Origin: an uncultured Bacteroidales bacterium
Lineage (GTDB): Bacteria; Bacteroidota; Bacteroidia; Bacteroidales; P3
DNA length: 50,680 bases
Direction: 5' to 3'
Assembly: GCA_947175635.1 (NCBI GenBank)
Contig: CAMWNM010000011.1
Span: 1-50,680 of the forward strand
A program made the translations under genes and the position numbers. Of the stretch, positions 23,813-33,240 are shown one piece after another. The notes under the pieces are model-generated. The model saw only the letters and a program-made list of their open reading frames with translations. It was not told where the DNA came from and made no database searches. Every line of letters begins with the position of its first letter. Position 1 is the first letter of the stretch.

Positions 23813-26122
23813 ATGGAAATAAAGAAAGATTGGCCGCTTCATTCCTGTCAGACGTTCGGTATAGATGTGGATTGCGCCTTTTACGCGGAAGTGGAGGAAA
23901 GGGAGGAATTGGTGCGGCTGCTCAGGGATGAAACCTATAAGGCGCTCCCCGTGTGTTGGTTGGGCGGGGGTAGCAATACGCTTTTTATCGGTGATTTTCC
24001 CGGTCTTGTGGTGCATCTTGCCAATCGGGGTATGGAGGTGGTGGAAGAGGATGTTATGTCGCTCAGGATAAGGGTGCAGGCGGGCGAAATGTGGAAGGAT
24101 CTGGTGAAGACCACCGTGGCGCATGCATGGTGGGGGGTGGAGAACCTCTCCGGCATACCCGGTGCGGTAGGCGGTGCGGTAGTGCAGAACATGGGCGCTT
24201 ATGGGGTGGAGATAGCCGATACGGTGCAAAGCGTGGAGGTTTTCGATACCGAAACATGCCGTTTTATGGAGATACCGGCGGGGGAATGTGGCTTCAGCTA
24301 TCGGTCGAGCCGTTTCAAACATCAGGCCAGACTGATCGTGTGGTCGGTGGTGCTCCGCTTGAGCAAGGTTCCCGTACCGCGTCTGGATTATGCCGGTTTG
24401 AGCCGGCATGTGGCCGGAAATCAGGATGCCGATATCAATGCCATCGCGCAGACGGTGCTGGCATTGCGCAGGCAAAAGCTGCCGGATCCCAGACAATTGG
24501 GCAGCGTGGGGAGTTTTTTCACCAATCCGGTGGTTTCCCGCAGCCATTATGATATCTTGTCTCGGGCATATCCGGATATGCCGGCGCATAAGGCGGGAGA
24601 AAAAATGAAGCTTTCGGCCGCCTGGCTGATAGACCAATGTGGCTGGAAAGGCTATCGGGAGGGCGATGCGGGTGTGTACGAAAAACAGCCCTTGGTGTTG
24701 GTGAACCACGGCACGGCAAGCGGAGAGGAAATATGGGATTTGGCCATGCGGATAAAGGAGAGCGTGAATAAAAAGTTTCAAGTGGATATAGAACCGGAGG
24801 TATGTGTGGTGAACAGCGATGTCCATCGGGAGGAGAGCCGCTATAAGGAAGTGTTGGACATCATGTTTAAGAGCCTGCCCATGTTCCAGCGGGTGGGGGC
24901 GGCAGCCTATAAGCCGGATCTGCATAATACAGAACGTTTGATGGCGGCCTTGAACGAGCCTTATCGCCGTTTCAAGAGCATCCATGTTGCGGGAACGAAC
25001 GGAAAAGGTTCCTGTTCGCATATTTTGGCTTCGGTTTTTCAGGCGGCCGGTTATAAGACGGGGCTGTATACCTCGCCTCACATGAGGGACTTCAGGGAAA
25101 GGATAAAGATAGACGGGCAGATGATACCCAAAGAGGAAGTGGTTGCTTTTTATGAAAAGAATCAGGCTTTGTTTTCCAAAGTGAAAGCCTCTTTTTTCGA
25201 GATGACGGTAGCCATGGCTTTCGATTATTTTGCAAGGGAAAGGGTGGATATCGCCATTATCGAGGTGGGAATGGGCGGAAGGTTGGATTCCACCAATGTA
25301 ATCACTCCTCAATTGAGTCTGATTACCAATATCAGCTGGGATCATATGCAGTTTCTGGGCGACAGTCTGGCTAAAATCGCGGCTGAGAAGGCGGGTATCA
25401 TCAAACAGGAAGTTCCGGTGGTGATAAGCGAGAGCCAGTTGCAGACGCGTTCCGTATTTGAACGTGTGGCCAAGGAAAGAAAGGCGCCGGTTGTGTTCGC
25501 CGATACCGTATTTTCGTTGCAGAATACCCGTTCTGAGGCGGATGCCTTTTATTTTGACCTATACAAATACGGAAGTCCCTATTTGGAAAACATGGCATGC
25601 GATTTGACAGGCGACAGCTACGAATCCAGAAACATCATCGGAGCTGCCTGCGCCTTGGATGTGTTGCGGCAGAAATTCGACATTTCCGATGCGGCTTTCC
25701 GGGAAGGGATGGCCGTTGTCGGTGAAAGGACGGGATTGCTGGGCCGTTGGCAGTGTATCGGCACGTCTCCGCTTACCTATTGCGATACCGGACATAACGA
25801 AGCCGGTATCCGGCTTGTGCTGCAGCAGATAGCCAAGATGCCCCACAAACGCCTGCATATAGTATGGGGTATGGTGAAAGATAAAGATATTGACCATATA
25901 TTGCGCCTTTTGCCACGTTCGGCAAACTATTATTTCTGCCAGGCTCCGCAGGAAAGGGCCTTGCAGGTGGAGGCACTGCAGGAGAAAGCGGCCGCACACG
26001 GCCTTACGGGCAGGAGCTATGCTTCGGTGCGTCAGGCATTGGAGGCGGCCAGGAAACAGGCCGGCAAGGATGATTTGATCTATGTGGGCGGCAGTACGTT
26101 CGTGGTGGCTGAAATTTGTTGA
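23813..26122 (+). CDS. Fusion of MurB (UDP-MurNAc synthesis) and FolC (folylpolyglutamate synthase)
   Basis: This 769-residue protein joins two complete enzymes in one frame. Residues 1-~335 are MurB (UDP-N-acetylenolpyruvoylglucosamine reductase): FAD-binding GGGSNTLF at 51-58, SGIPGAVGGAVVQNMGAYG at 113-131, YRSSRFK at 163-169, the proton-donor Ser in GSFFTNP (S234) and the C-terminal Glu in IEPEV (327). Residues ~344-769 are FolC: YKEVLDIMFKSLPMFQRVG, P-loop HVAGTNGKGS (391-400), TSPHMRDFRERI, EVGMGGRLDSTN (484-495) and AEKAGII. MurB makes a peptidoglycan precursor; FolC adds glutamates to folates. Only about 8 residues separate the domains and no stop lies between them. An internal ATG at codon 351 could in principle yield separate FolC. 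Confidence 0.9.
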   Translation: MEIKKDWPLHSCQTFGIDVDCAFYAEVEEREELVRLLRDETYKALPVCWLGGGSNTLFIGDFPGLVVHLANRGMEVVEEDVMSLRIRVQAGEMWKDLVKTTVAHAWWGVENLSGIPGAVGGAVVQNMGAYGVEIADTVQSVEVFDTETCRFMEIPAGECGFSYRSSRFKHQARLIVWSVVLRLSKVPVPRLDYAGLSRHVAGNQDADINAIAQTVLALRRQKLPDPRQLGSVGSFFTNPVVSRSHYDILSRAYPDMPAHKAGEKMKLSAAWLIDQCGWKGYREGDAGVYEKQPLVLVNHGTASGEEIWDLAMRIKESVNKKFQVDIEPEVCVVNSDVHREESRYKEVLDIMFKSLPMFQRVGAAAYKPDLHNTERLMAALNEPYRRFKSIHVAGTNGKGSCSHILASVFQAAGYKTGLYTSPHMRDFRERIKIDGQMIPKEEVVAFYEKNQALFSKVKASFFEMTVAMAFDYFARERVDIAIIEVGMGGRLDSTNVITPQLSLITNISWDHMQFLGDSLAKIAAEKAGIIKQEVPVVISESQLQTRSVFERVAKERKAPVVFADTVFSLQNTRSEADAFYFDLYKYGSPYLENMACDLTGDSYESRNIIGAACALDVLRQKFDISDAAFREGMAVVGERTGLLGRWQCIGTSPLTYCDTGHNEAGIRLVLQQIAKMPHKRLHIVWGMVKDKDIDHILRLLPRSANYYFCQAPQERALQVEALQEKAAAHGLTGRSYASVRQALEAARKQAGKDDLIYVGGSTFVVAEIC

Positions 26123-26127
26123 AGGCG

Positions 26128-27729
26128 ATGAAGAAGATACCGGGAACTTTTGCGATTGTTTGCTATATCGTGCTTGCCGCGGCGCTTCTCACTTGGGTGA
26201 TTCCAGGAGGGGAGTACACACGTCGGGCCATGATGGTGGACGGGACATTGCGGGAAGTGGTGGAAGACGGTTCTTTTCATTATGTATCGCCGCAACCCCA
26301 GACGTTTTCGGTTCTGTACGCGCTTTATGAGGGTTTTGTGGATAAGGCCGACATCATCATTTTTGTGTTGATGGTGGGCGGTGCGTTCTGGATATTGAAC
26401 AGCACGGGCGCCGTAGATTCCGGGGTGCGTTCGTTTGTGGATTTCACCCGCCGTTGCCGGCAGAAGAAATGGCTGTCCAAAATGGATATAGATTCCCTTG
26501 TATTGGCTGTTATCATGGTGATGTTCAGTCTTTTCGGCGCAGTTTTCGGAATGAGTGAGGAAACAATCGCCTTTATCGTGGTATTTGTGCCGATGGCTGT
26601 TTCGATGGGATACGATTCCATTACGGGCGTGTGTATTTCCTATTTGGCCGCCCATGTGGGATTTGCCGGTGCCATGCTCAACCCGTTCACGATCGGCATC
26701 GCCCAAGGCATCGCCGGGATTCCGCTGTTTTCGGGTCTGGGATATCGGATTTGCTGTTGGGCCGTGCTGACGGCCATAGCCGTTTTCTTTGTGTTGAGGT
26801 ATGCCCGCAGGATAAAGTATCATCCTGAGACATCACCGGTACACGCGATAGATGCCTATTGGCGAAAACGCGCCGACGAGGCCGGGGCCGGCGAACGGGA
26901 AACGATGCCAGCCTGCGGTTGGCCGGCTTATGTGGTATTTGTTTTTCTGTCGGTCGTGCAGTTGTATTGCGCGTGGAAATATCCGTTTACGGTCATCGCC
27001 GTAGGGGCGGGAGAATGGAATGTCTGTCTCTTGCCGGTATTGGCGGTGCTGTTTATGGTCTGGGGGCTTTTTTCATGCCGTAGAACAGTGGCGGCTTTCA
27101 ATATGCAATTGTTGTTCTTCACGGTCTTCTATCTGGTGGTGGGAGTTCTGGGATACCGATGGTACACGATGGAAATTTCAGCCTTGTTTCTGGCCATGGG
27201 GCTATGCGCTGGATTTTCGGCAGGCAAGGGGTTGGATAAGGTAACAGGGCTGTTTCTGGAGGGTGTGAAGGATATTCTCGCTCCGGCGATGGTGATAGGT
27301 TTGGCCAGCGGAATTATTTTCATCCTGCAGGAGGGAAAGGTAATCGATACCATTTTGCACGGCGTGGCTTCGGCCATGTCGGAGATGGGAGAGGTGGTTT
27401 CGGTGGGCATGATGTATGCCTTTCAGACTGCGCTTAATCTCGTGATGCCTTCCGGCAGCGCCAAAGCGGCCCTGACAATGCCGATTATGAGTCAGTTTGC
27501 CGATTTGATTCATATCTCGCGCCAGACCACGGTGCTGGCATTTCAATTCGGCGACGGTTTCACCAATATGATAACCCCGACTTCCGGTATCTTGCTGGGT
27601 GTGTTGGGCGTGGCACGAATCCCATATGCGGTTTGGATCAAATGGGTGTATAAATTCATCCTGTTTCTGATTCTGCTGGGATTTCTGCTGTTGCTGCCTA
27701 CTTTGTTTTTTGAGTTCAGCGGCTTTTGA
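26128..27729 (+). CDS. YfcC-family (DcuC-like) membrane carrier
   Basis: This 533-residue integral membrane protein belongs to the YfcC/DcuC ion-transporter group, whose members are proposed to exchange basic amino acids or carry dicarboxylates or short-chain acids. It begins KKIPGTFAIVCYIVLAAALL, then WVIPGGEYTRR, a family signature. About 12 hydrophobic helices follow, including FSLFGAVFGMSEETIAF and the conserved NLVMPSGSAKAALTMPIM and FGDGFTNMITPTSGILL loops, which probably line the transport path. The ATG at 26128 lies 5 bp after the MurB-FolC stop; a TTG 12 bp earlier is less likely. The substrate cannot be inferred. Confidence 0.85.
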   Translation: MKKIPGTFAIVCYIVLAAALLTWVIPGGEYTRRAMMVDGTLREVVEDGSFHYVSPQPQTFSVLYALYEGFVDKADIIIFVLMVGGAFWILNSTGAVDSGVRSFVDFTRRCRQKKWLSKMDIDSLVLAVIMVMFSLFGAVFGMSEETIAFIVVFVPMAVSMGYDSITGVCISYLAAHVGFAGAMLNPFTIGIAQGIAGIPLFSGLGYRICCWAVLTAIAVFFVLRYARRIKYHPETSPVHAIDAYWRKRADEAGAGERETMPACGWPAYVVFVFLSVVQLYCAWKYPFTVIAVGAGEWNVCLLPVLAVLFMVWGLFSCRRTVAAFNMQLLFFTVFYLVVGVLGYRWYTMEISALFLAMGLCAGFSAGKGLDKVTGLFLEGVKDILAPAMVIGLASGIIFILQEGKVIDTILHGVASAMSEMGEVVSVGMMYAFQTALNLVMPSGSAKAALTMPIMSQFADLIHISRQTTVLAFQFGDGFTNMITPTSGILLGVLGVARIPYAVWIKWVYKFILFLILLGFLLLLPTLFFEFSGF

Positions 27730-27763
27730 AAAAGATCAATCGTCGCTTTAAATAAGACGACAC

Positions 27764-29032
27764 ATGGAAGTGTATAAATTCGGCGGGGCGTCGGTAAAGG
27801 ATGCCTGCTCGGTAAAGAATGTAACGGAGATACTCCGTTCCCAACACGAAGGTCCCACCTGTGTGGTGGTTTCGGCCATGGGAAAAACCACCAATGCCCT
27901 GGAAGCGGTTTTGGATGCCTTTTATTACGGCAAGGAAGACAAGGATGACCTCCTCAAGAAAGTGATGGCCTCGCATATCGAAGTCCTGCACGGTCTATTC
28001 CCCGATGCCTCGCATCCGGTTTACGGAAAGGCGAAAGCTTTGTTCGGCAGGCTGTATGAGATACTGGGGCAGGTTTCGGGCATGTCTTACGACAAGGCAT
28101 ACGATCAGGTGGTTTCTTATGGAGAGAGACTTTCCACTTGCATCATCTCGGCTTCCCTGGAACAGGACGGCATCCGTAATACCGAATTGGACGCTTCCCG
28201 TCTGTTGCTTACCGACGGCCGCTTCAGAGAGGGCAAGATTCTATGGGAACCCACCGGACAAAGGATTACGGCGGCGGTAAGCGAAGCCCTTGCGGACGGA
28301 AAGGATATTGTGCTTACACAGGGGTTCATCGCTTGCGATCAGGCGGGCGATACGGTAACATTGGGTAGGGAAGGTTCCGATTATTCGGCGGCGGTCTTCG
28401 CCTACTGTCTGGATGCAAGCCGCATGACGATATGGAAAGATGTGCCGGGCGTGTTGAATGCCGATCCCAAGTTTTTTTCCAATACGCGCAAACTCGACTA
28501 TATCTCTTATTACGATGCCACCGAACTTGCTTACTACGGTGCCAGCGTGATTCATCCCAAAACCATCAAGCCGTTGCAGAACAAACACATCCCCTTGCAT
28601 GTCCGCTCTTTTATGGATGTGAATGAATCCGGCACATGGATAGGTCTGGACGATGTTAAGAACAGCGATATACCCTCGTTCATCTGCAAGAAGAACCAAG
28701 TGTTGCTTTCTGTATACCCTAAGGACTTCTCTTTTGTGGATGAAATGAACCTCTCTGAAATTTTCGATTGTTTTGTGGCGCATGGCGTGAAGGTGAACAT
28801 GATGCAGAACTCAGCCTTGAGTTTTTCGGTTTGCGTGGACGGACACAGGGGCGATATGCAGGCGATGCTGGACCAACTTTCGGAACGCTACGATTGCCGT
28901 TTTAACGGAAATCTGGAATTGGTGACCATACGCCATTACACCCAGGAAGTTATCGACCGTATCGCCGGCACGCGTCAGGTGCTGTTGGAACAGCGTACCC
29001 GCCAGGCCGTCCAGTTGGTGTTGGAATCTTAG
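27764..29032 (+). CDS. lysC: Aspartate kinase, monofunctional
   Basis: This 422-residue enzyme phosphorylates aspartate, the first step toward lysine, threonine, methionine and diaminopimelate. The N-terminus YKFGGASVKDA is the conserved KFGG motif. Further motifs are SYGERLST, the catalytic GREGSDYSAA and WKDVPGVLNADPK. The C-terminal part (residues ~300-422) contains ACT domains that normally bind the feedback inhibitor. The protein lacks a homoserine dehydrogenase domain. It has 34 bp between it and the carrier gene and only 6 bp to the histidine-kinase gene, so it may share a transcript with both. Which amino acid inhibits it is not evident. Confidence 0.93.
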   Translation: MEVYKFGGASVKDACSVKNVTEILRSQHEGPTCVVVSAMGKTTNALEAVLDAFYYGKEDKDDLLKKVMASHIEVLHGLFPDASHPVYGKAKALFGRLYEILGQVSGMSYDKAYDQVVSYGERLSTCIISASLEQDGIRNTELDASRLLLTDGRFREGKILWEPTGQRITAAVSEALADGKDIVLTQGFIACDQAGDTVTLGREGSDYSAAVFAYCLDASRMTIWKDVPGVLNADPKFFSNTRKLDYISYYDATELAYYGASVIHPKTIKPLQNKHIPLHVRSFMDVNESGTWIGLDDVKNSDIPSFICKKNQVLLSVYPKDFSFVDEMNLSEIFDCFVAHGVKVNMMQNSALSFSVCVDGHRGDMQAMLDQLSERYDCRFNGNLELVTIRHYTQEVIDRIAGTRQVLLEQRTRQAVQLVLES

Positions 29033-29038
29033 TCCGTT

Positions 29039-30658
29039 GTGAAAAAGAGAACCCTCGTCTATATCGCCCTTATCATGTGTATGGCTTTGGTGGGCCTGCT
29101 TTCGGTGCAGTATTATCAAAGCCGTCGGATTTTTTTGCTCAACCGGGAGTTCTTCACGGCCACGGTGGATGCGGCGATGGAAGAGGCCGTGCGGACGATA
29201 GAAGGGAAAATATTGACTTCACGGCAGGCACGGGTGCAGAACCGTTTGCGGGTAAGCGAGGCGATAGATTCGGTGAGCGAACGAATCATGCGCATCCGTA
29301 TCCGTTATCCGCAGATTTCCGGCCGGCCGAGCGGTATCGTATGGGAGGCCGATGGCCGTTATGCTCTGGTGGAAGACCGTATCCGGCGTATGGAATGGAA
29401 AGACACGGTGGGCGGCGTGGCGGTAAGCGGCAGTTTTTTGCAGATGGATTATGAGGAAGCCCCGCCTTTGCCGGATACTTTGAAAAGGATGACGGCATTG
29501 TATGTCTCTTTGCAGGAAGAAAGGGAAGACTTGATGTATGCCGGCCGGCTGATGGACGAGATGATGCGTCGTTCATGGAGGGAAATGCCGGAGAGGGAAA
29601 TGGGTATGCAGCTTCCGGCCGGACAAGTGGATTCGATTATCGCCGGGCGTCTTTCGGCGCGTAATGTCAGAACGTCTTTCGAGTGGGGCATCTACAGCGA
29701 ATACAGTTCCAAACTGCTGTTGCAGAAAACGGGCAATTATGGCGTGCGGCTTTTGCAGAGCCCTTTCAAATACCGTCTTTTCCCGGAGCAGGAAACCGAT
29801 TATCCCACTTATCTGTTCCTCTATTTTCCCGACAGGGTTTCTTTTATCGTTTCCCGGATGTGGTATCTCACGCTTTCTTCGGTTTTCCTCTTCGTCTTGT
29901 TGATATACACCTTTGTCTATACATTGGTTTCTATCTGGAAACAGAAAAAACTCACCGAGATGAAAAGCGATTTCATCAACCATGTCACGCATGAGATCAA
30001 GACACCGGTGAGCACAATCGCGCTGGTCTGTGAGTCGTTCGATGATCCGGACGTGCACTATGATGAGGTGGGGCTCAAAAAAGTGTTGGAGATTATCCGG
30101 CATGAAAACCAGCGGTTGCAGTCGCTCAGCGGGCAGATTATCCAGATATCCAAGATGGAGTCGGGTGATTATTTCCTGAACCGGAGCCGTTTTGAAATGC
30201 ACAGGGCCATAGAGGAGGCGGTCAACAACACGGGTTTTCAGGTGATGCACAACAACGGGCGGATCCAGACCTCTTTCAATGCATCCGATGACTGGGTGGT
30301 GGGAGACAGGACCCATATCGTCCATATCATTTCCAATTTGATAGACAATGCCAACAAATACTGTCAGGAGCGGCCTTTGATAGAAATTTCCACCTTCAAC
30401 ACCGAGGGAGGATTGCGGATAGATGTAAAAGACAACGGTATCGGTATAGCCAAATCGAATCTCAAGAAAATCTTCGACAAGCTCTATCGGGTGCCTACCG
30501 GAAACAAGCATGATGTGAAAGGCTTCGGTTTGGGTTTAAGTTATGTGGCTTCCATTATGAAACAGCACGGGGGAAAGGTGTGGGTAGAGAGCGAGTTGAA
30601 AGAAGGTTCGGTTTTCCATCTTTTCTTTCCGCAGGGGAAAGAAAACAGAACTGTCTGA
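29039..30658 (+). CDS. Membrane sensor histidine kinase
   Basis: This 539-residue kinase starts at GTG (29039), 6 bp after the lysC stop. Membrane helices at ~6-24 and ~275-299 enclose a ~250-residue periplasmic sensor that is helical and charged and does not resemble a named sensor domain. The kinase has HisKA with the phosphorylated His318 in THEIKTP, the N box SNLIDNANKYC, the G1 box DNGIGIA, the F box FDKLYR and the G2 box GFGLGLSYV. It belongs to the HPK1 group. The response regulator gene follows 115 bp later and is the probable partner. The signal is unknown. Confidence 0.93.
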   Translation: MKKRTLVYIALIMCMALVGLLSVQYYQSRRIFLLNREFFTATVDAAMEEAVRTIEGKILTSRQARVQNRLRVSEAIDSVSERIMRIRIRYPQISGRPSGIVWEADGRYALVEDRIRRMEWKDTVGGVAVSGSFLQMDYEEAPPLPDTLKRMTALYVSLQEEREDLMYAGRLMDEMMRRSWREMPEREMGMQLPAGQVDSIIAGRLSARNVRTSFEWGIYSEYSSKLLLQKTGNYGVRLLQSPFKYRLFPEQETDYPTYLFLYFPDRVSFIVSRMWYLTLSSVFLFVLLIYTFVYTLVSIWKQKKLTEMKSDFINHVTHEIKTPVSTIALVCESFDDPDVHYDEVGLKKVLEIIRHENQRLQSLSGQIIQISKMESGDYFLNRSRFEMHRAIEEAVNNTGFQVMHNNGRIQTSFNASDDWVVGDRTHIVHIISNLIDNANKYCQERPLIEISTFNTEGGLRIDVKDNGIGIAKSNLKKIFDKLYRVPTGNKHDVKGFGLGLSYVASIMKQHGGKVWVESELKEGSVFHLFFPQGKENRTV

Positions 30659-30759
30659 AAATCATAGTTTCTGGTATTGAAATTTCGATAAATAGGGATT
30701 TGTCCGTTATATAGGGAAACCAAGGTGTCTCATGCAGGACGGGATGCCTTATAATTTCT

Positions 30760-30767
30760 TAAATTTG
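30760..30767 (+). promoter_or_regulatory. -7 box immediately before the response regulator
   Basis: TAAATTTG matches TAnnTTTG and ends only 6 bp before the ATG at 30774, so transcription would start about at the start codon. No -33 element is seen. Confidence 0.4.
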
Positions 30768-30773
30768 CCACTT

Positions 30774-31490
30774 ATGAACGATTCCGCAAATTCGATTTCG
30801 ATATTGTTGGCAGAAGATGATCCCAATCTGGGCTCTTTTTTGCAGGCGTATCTCAACAGCAAAGGCTATAAAACGCATCTGTGCCGTGACGGGCAGTCGG
30901 CCTTGGAAGCCTTCAGGGAAGGAAATTTCAACTTTTGCATCACCGATATCATGATGCCGGTGAAAGACGGTTTTTCTTTGGCCAAGGATATCCGCAAAAT
31001 TGATGCGGCTGTGCCGATTCTTTTCCTGACGGCCAAAACCTTGGAAGCCGACCGTTTGAAAGGTTTCCGATCGGGTGGAGACGACTATCTGACCAAACCT
31101 TTCAGTATGGACGAGCTGCTTCTGCGCATACAGGCCATTGTGCGGAGAACGGTGGGCGTACAGAGCAAGAGCGAACCGGAAGTTTTCAAGATAGGGGACG
31201 TTGCTTTCGATGTGGTATCGCGCAGATTGGTGAATCCGCAAGGGGAAAGTCAGGATCTCACCACAAGAGAGGCCGATCTGTTGAAATTGCTCTGCCAGCA
31301 TGAAAACGAAGTGGTGGAGCGCAAAGATGCGCTGATAAAGGTGTGGAAGGCAGATAATTACTTTAATGCCCGCAGTATGGACGTATATGTTACCAAACTC
31401 AGGAAAGCCCTGGCCAAGGCCGGTTCGGGAGAAATCATCAACGTGCATGGTGTGGGATTCAAATTGGTAGTGAACCGTCATGAGAAATAA
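30774..31490 (+). CDS. OmpR-family response regulator
   Basis: This 238-residue transcription factor has a receiver domain (residues ~8-122) and an OmpR/PhoB winged-helix DNA-binding domain (~135-235). The acidic pocket is E14-D15-D16, the phospho-acceptor is D58 in CITDIMMP, with conserved T86 (FLTA) and K108 (YLTKPF). The C-terminal domain shows LTTREADLLKLLC and VDVYVTKLRKAL-like motifs (MDVYVTKLRKALAK). I chose ATG 30774 over the in-frame ATG at 30732 because the receiver fold begins at ISILLAEDD and the -7 box lies between them. The 3' end overlaps the lipoprotein gene by 11 bp. Confidence 0.93.
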   Translation: MNDSANSISILLAEDDPNLGSFLQAYLNSKGYKTHLCRDGQSALEAFREGNFNFCITDIMMPVKDGFSLAKDIRKIDAAVPILFLTAKTLEADRLKGFRSGGDDYLTKPFSMDELLLRIQAIVRRTVGVQSKSEPEVFKIGDVAFDVVSRRLVNPQGESQDLTTREADLLKLLCQHENEVVERKDALIKVWKADNYFNARSMDVYVTKLRKALAKAGSGEIINVHGVGFKLVVNRHEK

Positions 31491-33027
31491 GTGGAAGAAC
31501 GGCTTGAGAGGTTTTGGGTGGGCGATAGGGCTGACGCTGTTTTGCACGGTAGTGGCCTGCCGGGAGGAATACAGATCTTTTGCCCAAGGGGAGGTGGTGT
31601 TGCGTTTTTCGCAGGATACGATACGTTTCGATACCGTATTGACCGCCCAGACCAGCATCACCAAGGTGATTACGGTAAGAAACACATCGGAAAAGGCTGT
31701 GTCGATAGACAGAGTGTACCTGCAAGGCGGTGCGGCTTCCCGGTTCCGCTTCAATTTGAGCGGAGATACGGCTGTTTGGCAGCGCGATGTCGTGATAGGC
31801 GGAAAAGACAGTCTGTATCTCTTCGTACACACGGCTATTGACTACCGGGATGAAAACAATCCTTTCGAGATACAGGACTGCATCCTGTTTGAAAGAGAGG
31901 GGCAGAAGCCGCAGCAGGTGGTTCTCAGTGCATGGGGACAGGATGCCTGCTATTGGGTTTCAGACCGTAAGGAACGGGTACTGTACCGCGATCCGTTGCA
32001 AACATGGCAATCGGATTCGCTGGAGTTGTCTTATTTCTTGTGGAATGAGGCCGATTACCCCATACGGAGCGAACGTCCGTATGTGATTTACGGATATCTG
32101 ACGGTGGAGGCGGGGCAGACACTTCGGATTCCGGCCGGCAGCCGGTTTTACTTTGCCCCCAATTCGGGGATATGGATACGGAACGGAGCGCGTCTGGAGG
32201 TGGAAGGAAGTCTGGCGACACCTGTACTGTTTACTTCTGTTCGGCAAGATGGCAACTATAGGAATATGGCCGGACAGTGGGGACGGATTTGGCTGGGCGG
32301 CGAGAGCGGTCCCCACCGTATCGATCATGCAGTGATCCGGAATGCCCAAAGCGGCGTGTGGTTGGATTCCTGTACGGGAACGGGTGGGTTGGAAATTACC
32401 AATACCCGTATCGAGAATATGAGCCGCCACGGGCTGCTGGCACGTCAAAACAGGGTGGAAGGGGTGAATACGGTGGTGTCTGAATCGCAGGTGAACCTCT
32501 GTTTGAGCGAGGGGGGCAGTTATGTATTTACGCACTGCACGTTTTCAAATGATTATTCGGGCGGAGCCATAGGTGTGTATAACCGCTGTCTGTTCCTGAC
32601 TAATTATGAAACGGGCGAAAATGGCGAAAAGAAGGTTTTCCCTTTGCAAAAAGCCGATTTTCTCAATAGCATTTTTTACGGGCGAAACAGCCGCCAGTTG
32701 GAAATAGATTTGGCGGAGTTGGCCGGCACAGCGGCCGAAATGCGTTTTTCCCATTGTCTGATACGCATGGAACCGCCTTTTTCGGACGATAGGTTCAACG
32801 GTTGCGTTTGGAATCAGGTGCCGCTGTTCATCGCCCCCGACAGTTACGGGTTCGGGATAGACACCTTGGCTTCGCCGGCCGTCGGCTTGGGCAATCCTGC
32901 TTATGCTGTAGGTGCGGCTGCCTGCGATATCGTCGGCCGACCGCGGTCGGATACGGCCACGCTCACTGCCGGTGCTTATGAATTTACGCCGAAAGATAAA
33001 GGCGTGTTTTTTCATGACGGACGCTGA
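31480..33027 (+). CDS. Lipoprotein with predicted right-handed beta-helix
   Basis: This 515-residue protein has a signal peptide ending in a lipobox-like VVAC with Cys27, so it should be lipid-anchored in the envelope. Residues ~35-130 form a beta-rich domain (FDTVLTAQTSITKVITVRN). Residues ~180-470 look like a right-handed parallel beta-helix: RIPAGSRFYFAPNSGIWI, LEVEGSLATPVLF, IDHAVIRNAQSGVWLDSC and NTRIENMSRHGLL, with regularly spaced Asn and hydrophobic ladders. No catalytic motif is obvious. The ATG lies inside the response-regulator gene, overlapping by 11 bp, so translation is probably coupled to the two-component system. Confidence 0.75.
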   Translation: MRNKWKNGLRGFGWAIGLTLFCTVVACREEYRSFAQGEVVLRFSQDTIRFDTVLTAQTSITKVITVRNTSEKAVSIDRVYLQGGAASRFRFNLSGDTAVWQRDVVIGGKDSLYLFVHTAIDYRDENNPFEIQDCILFEREGQKPQQVVLSAWGQDACYWVSDRKERVLYRDPLQTWQSDSLELSYFLWNEADYPIRSERPYVIYGYLTVEAGQTLRIPAGSRFYFAPNSGIWIRNGARLEVEGSLATPVLFTSVRQDGNYRNMAGQWGRIWLGGESGPHRIDHAVIRNAQSGVWLDSCTGTGGLEITNTRIENMSRHGLLARQNRVEGVNTVVSESQVNLCLSEGGSYVFTHCTFSNDYSGGAIGVYNRCLFLTNYETGENGEKKVFPLQKADFLNSIFYGRNSRQLEIDLAELAGTAAEMRFSHCLIRMEPPFSDDRFNGCVWNQVPLFIAPDSYGFGIDTLASPAVGLGNPAYAVGAAACDIVGRPRSDTATLTAGAYEFTPKDKGVFFHDGR

Positions 33028-33240
33028 TTGAGAACAGGGTAGCCTGCATTAACCCTCTAAACCAGTTCAGATGCACGCTTGCTTCGTAAGAGGAAGTTTG
33101 CGGATAGGCAAAGGAAAGACGGTTTCATTATGTTCATTATGGCGGCCGGGGGGCTTGCGCCCGGGGTGGTTTGCGGTGCGTTATGCGGGTATTGGGGCCG
33201 GAGATAATAAACCCGCGCTTTTTTCGTACCTTTGCGCCCT
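33028..33240. other. Intergenic region before lpxC-fabZ
   Basis: This 213-bp gap contains a GC-rich hairpin (CCGGG at 33146-33150, CCCGG at 33160-33164) without a T-run. It also holds a short frame on the plus strand from 33071 that has no family resemblance. The lpxC -7 box is at its end. I see no gene. Confidence 0.4.
33227..33234 (+). promoter_or_regulatory. lpxC-fabZ -7 box
   Basis: TACCTTTG matches TAnnTTTG and ends 6 bp before the ATG at 33241, predicting a leaderless or nearly leaderless transcript. The -33 region has no clear TTTG. Confidence 0.5.

Noticed and set aside
24863-24865. Internal ATG as a separate folC start.
   Set aside because: Codon 351 is an ATG in frame, but it lies inside the FolC N-terminal helix and no ribosome-binding site precedes it; the single open frame is the simpler reading. 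It is kept as a caveat to the fusion.
23732-25345. A 537-codon frame antisense to uvrA and the MurB-FolC fusion.
   Set aside because: His- and Arg-rich shadow with no domain; the sense strand carries full enzyme motifs.
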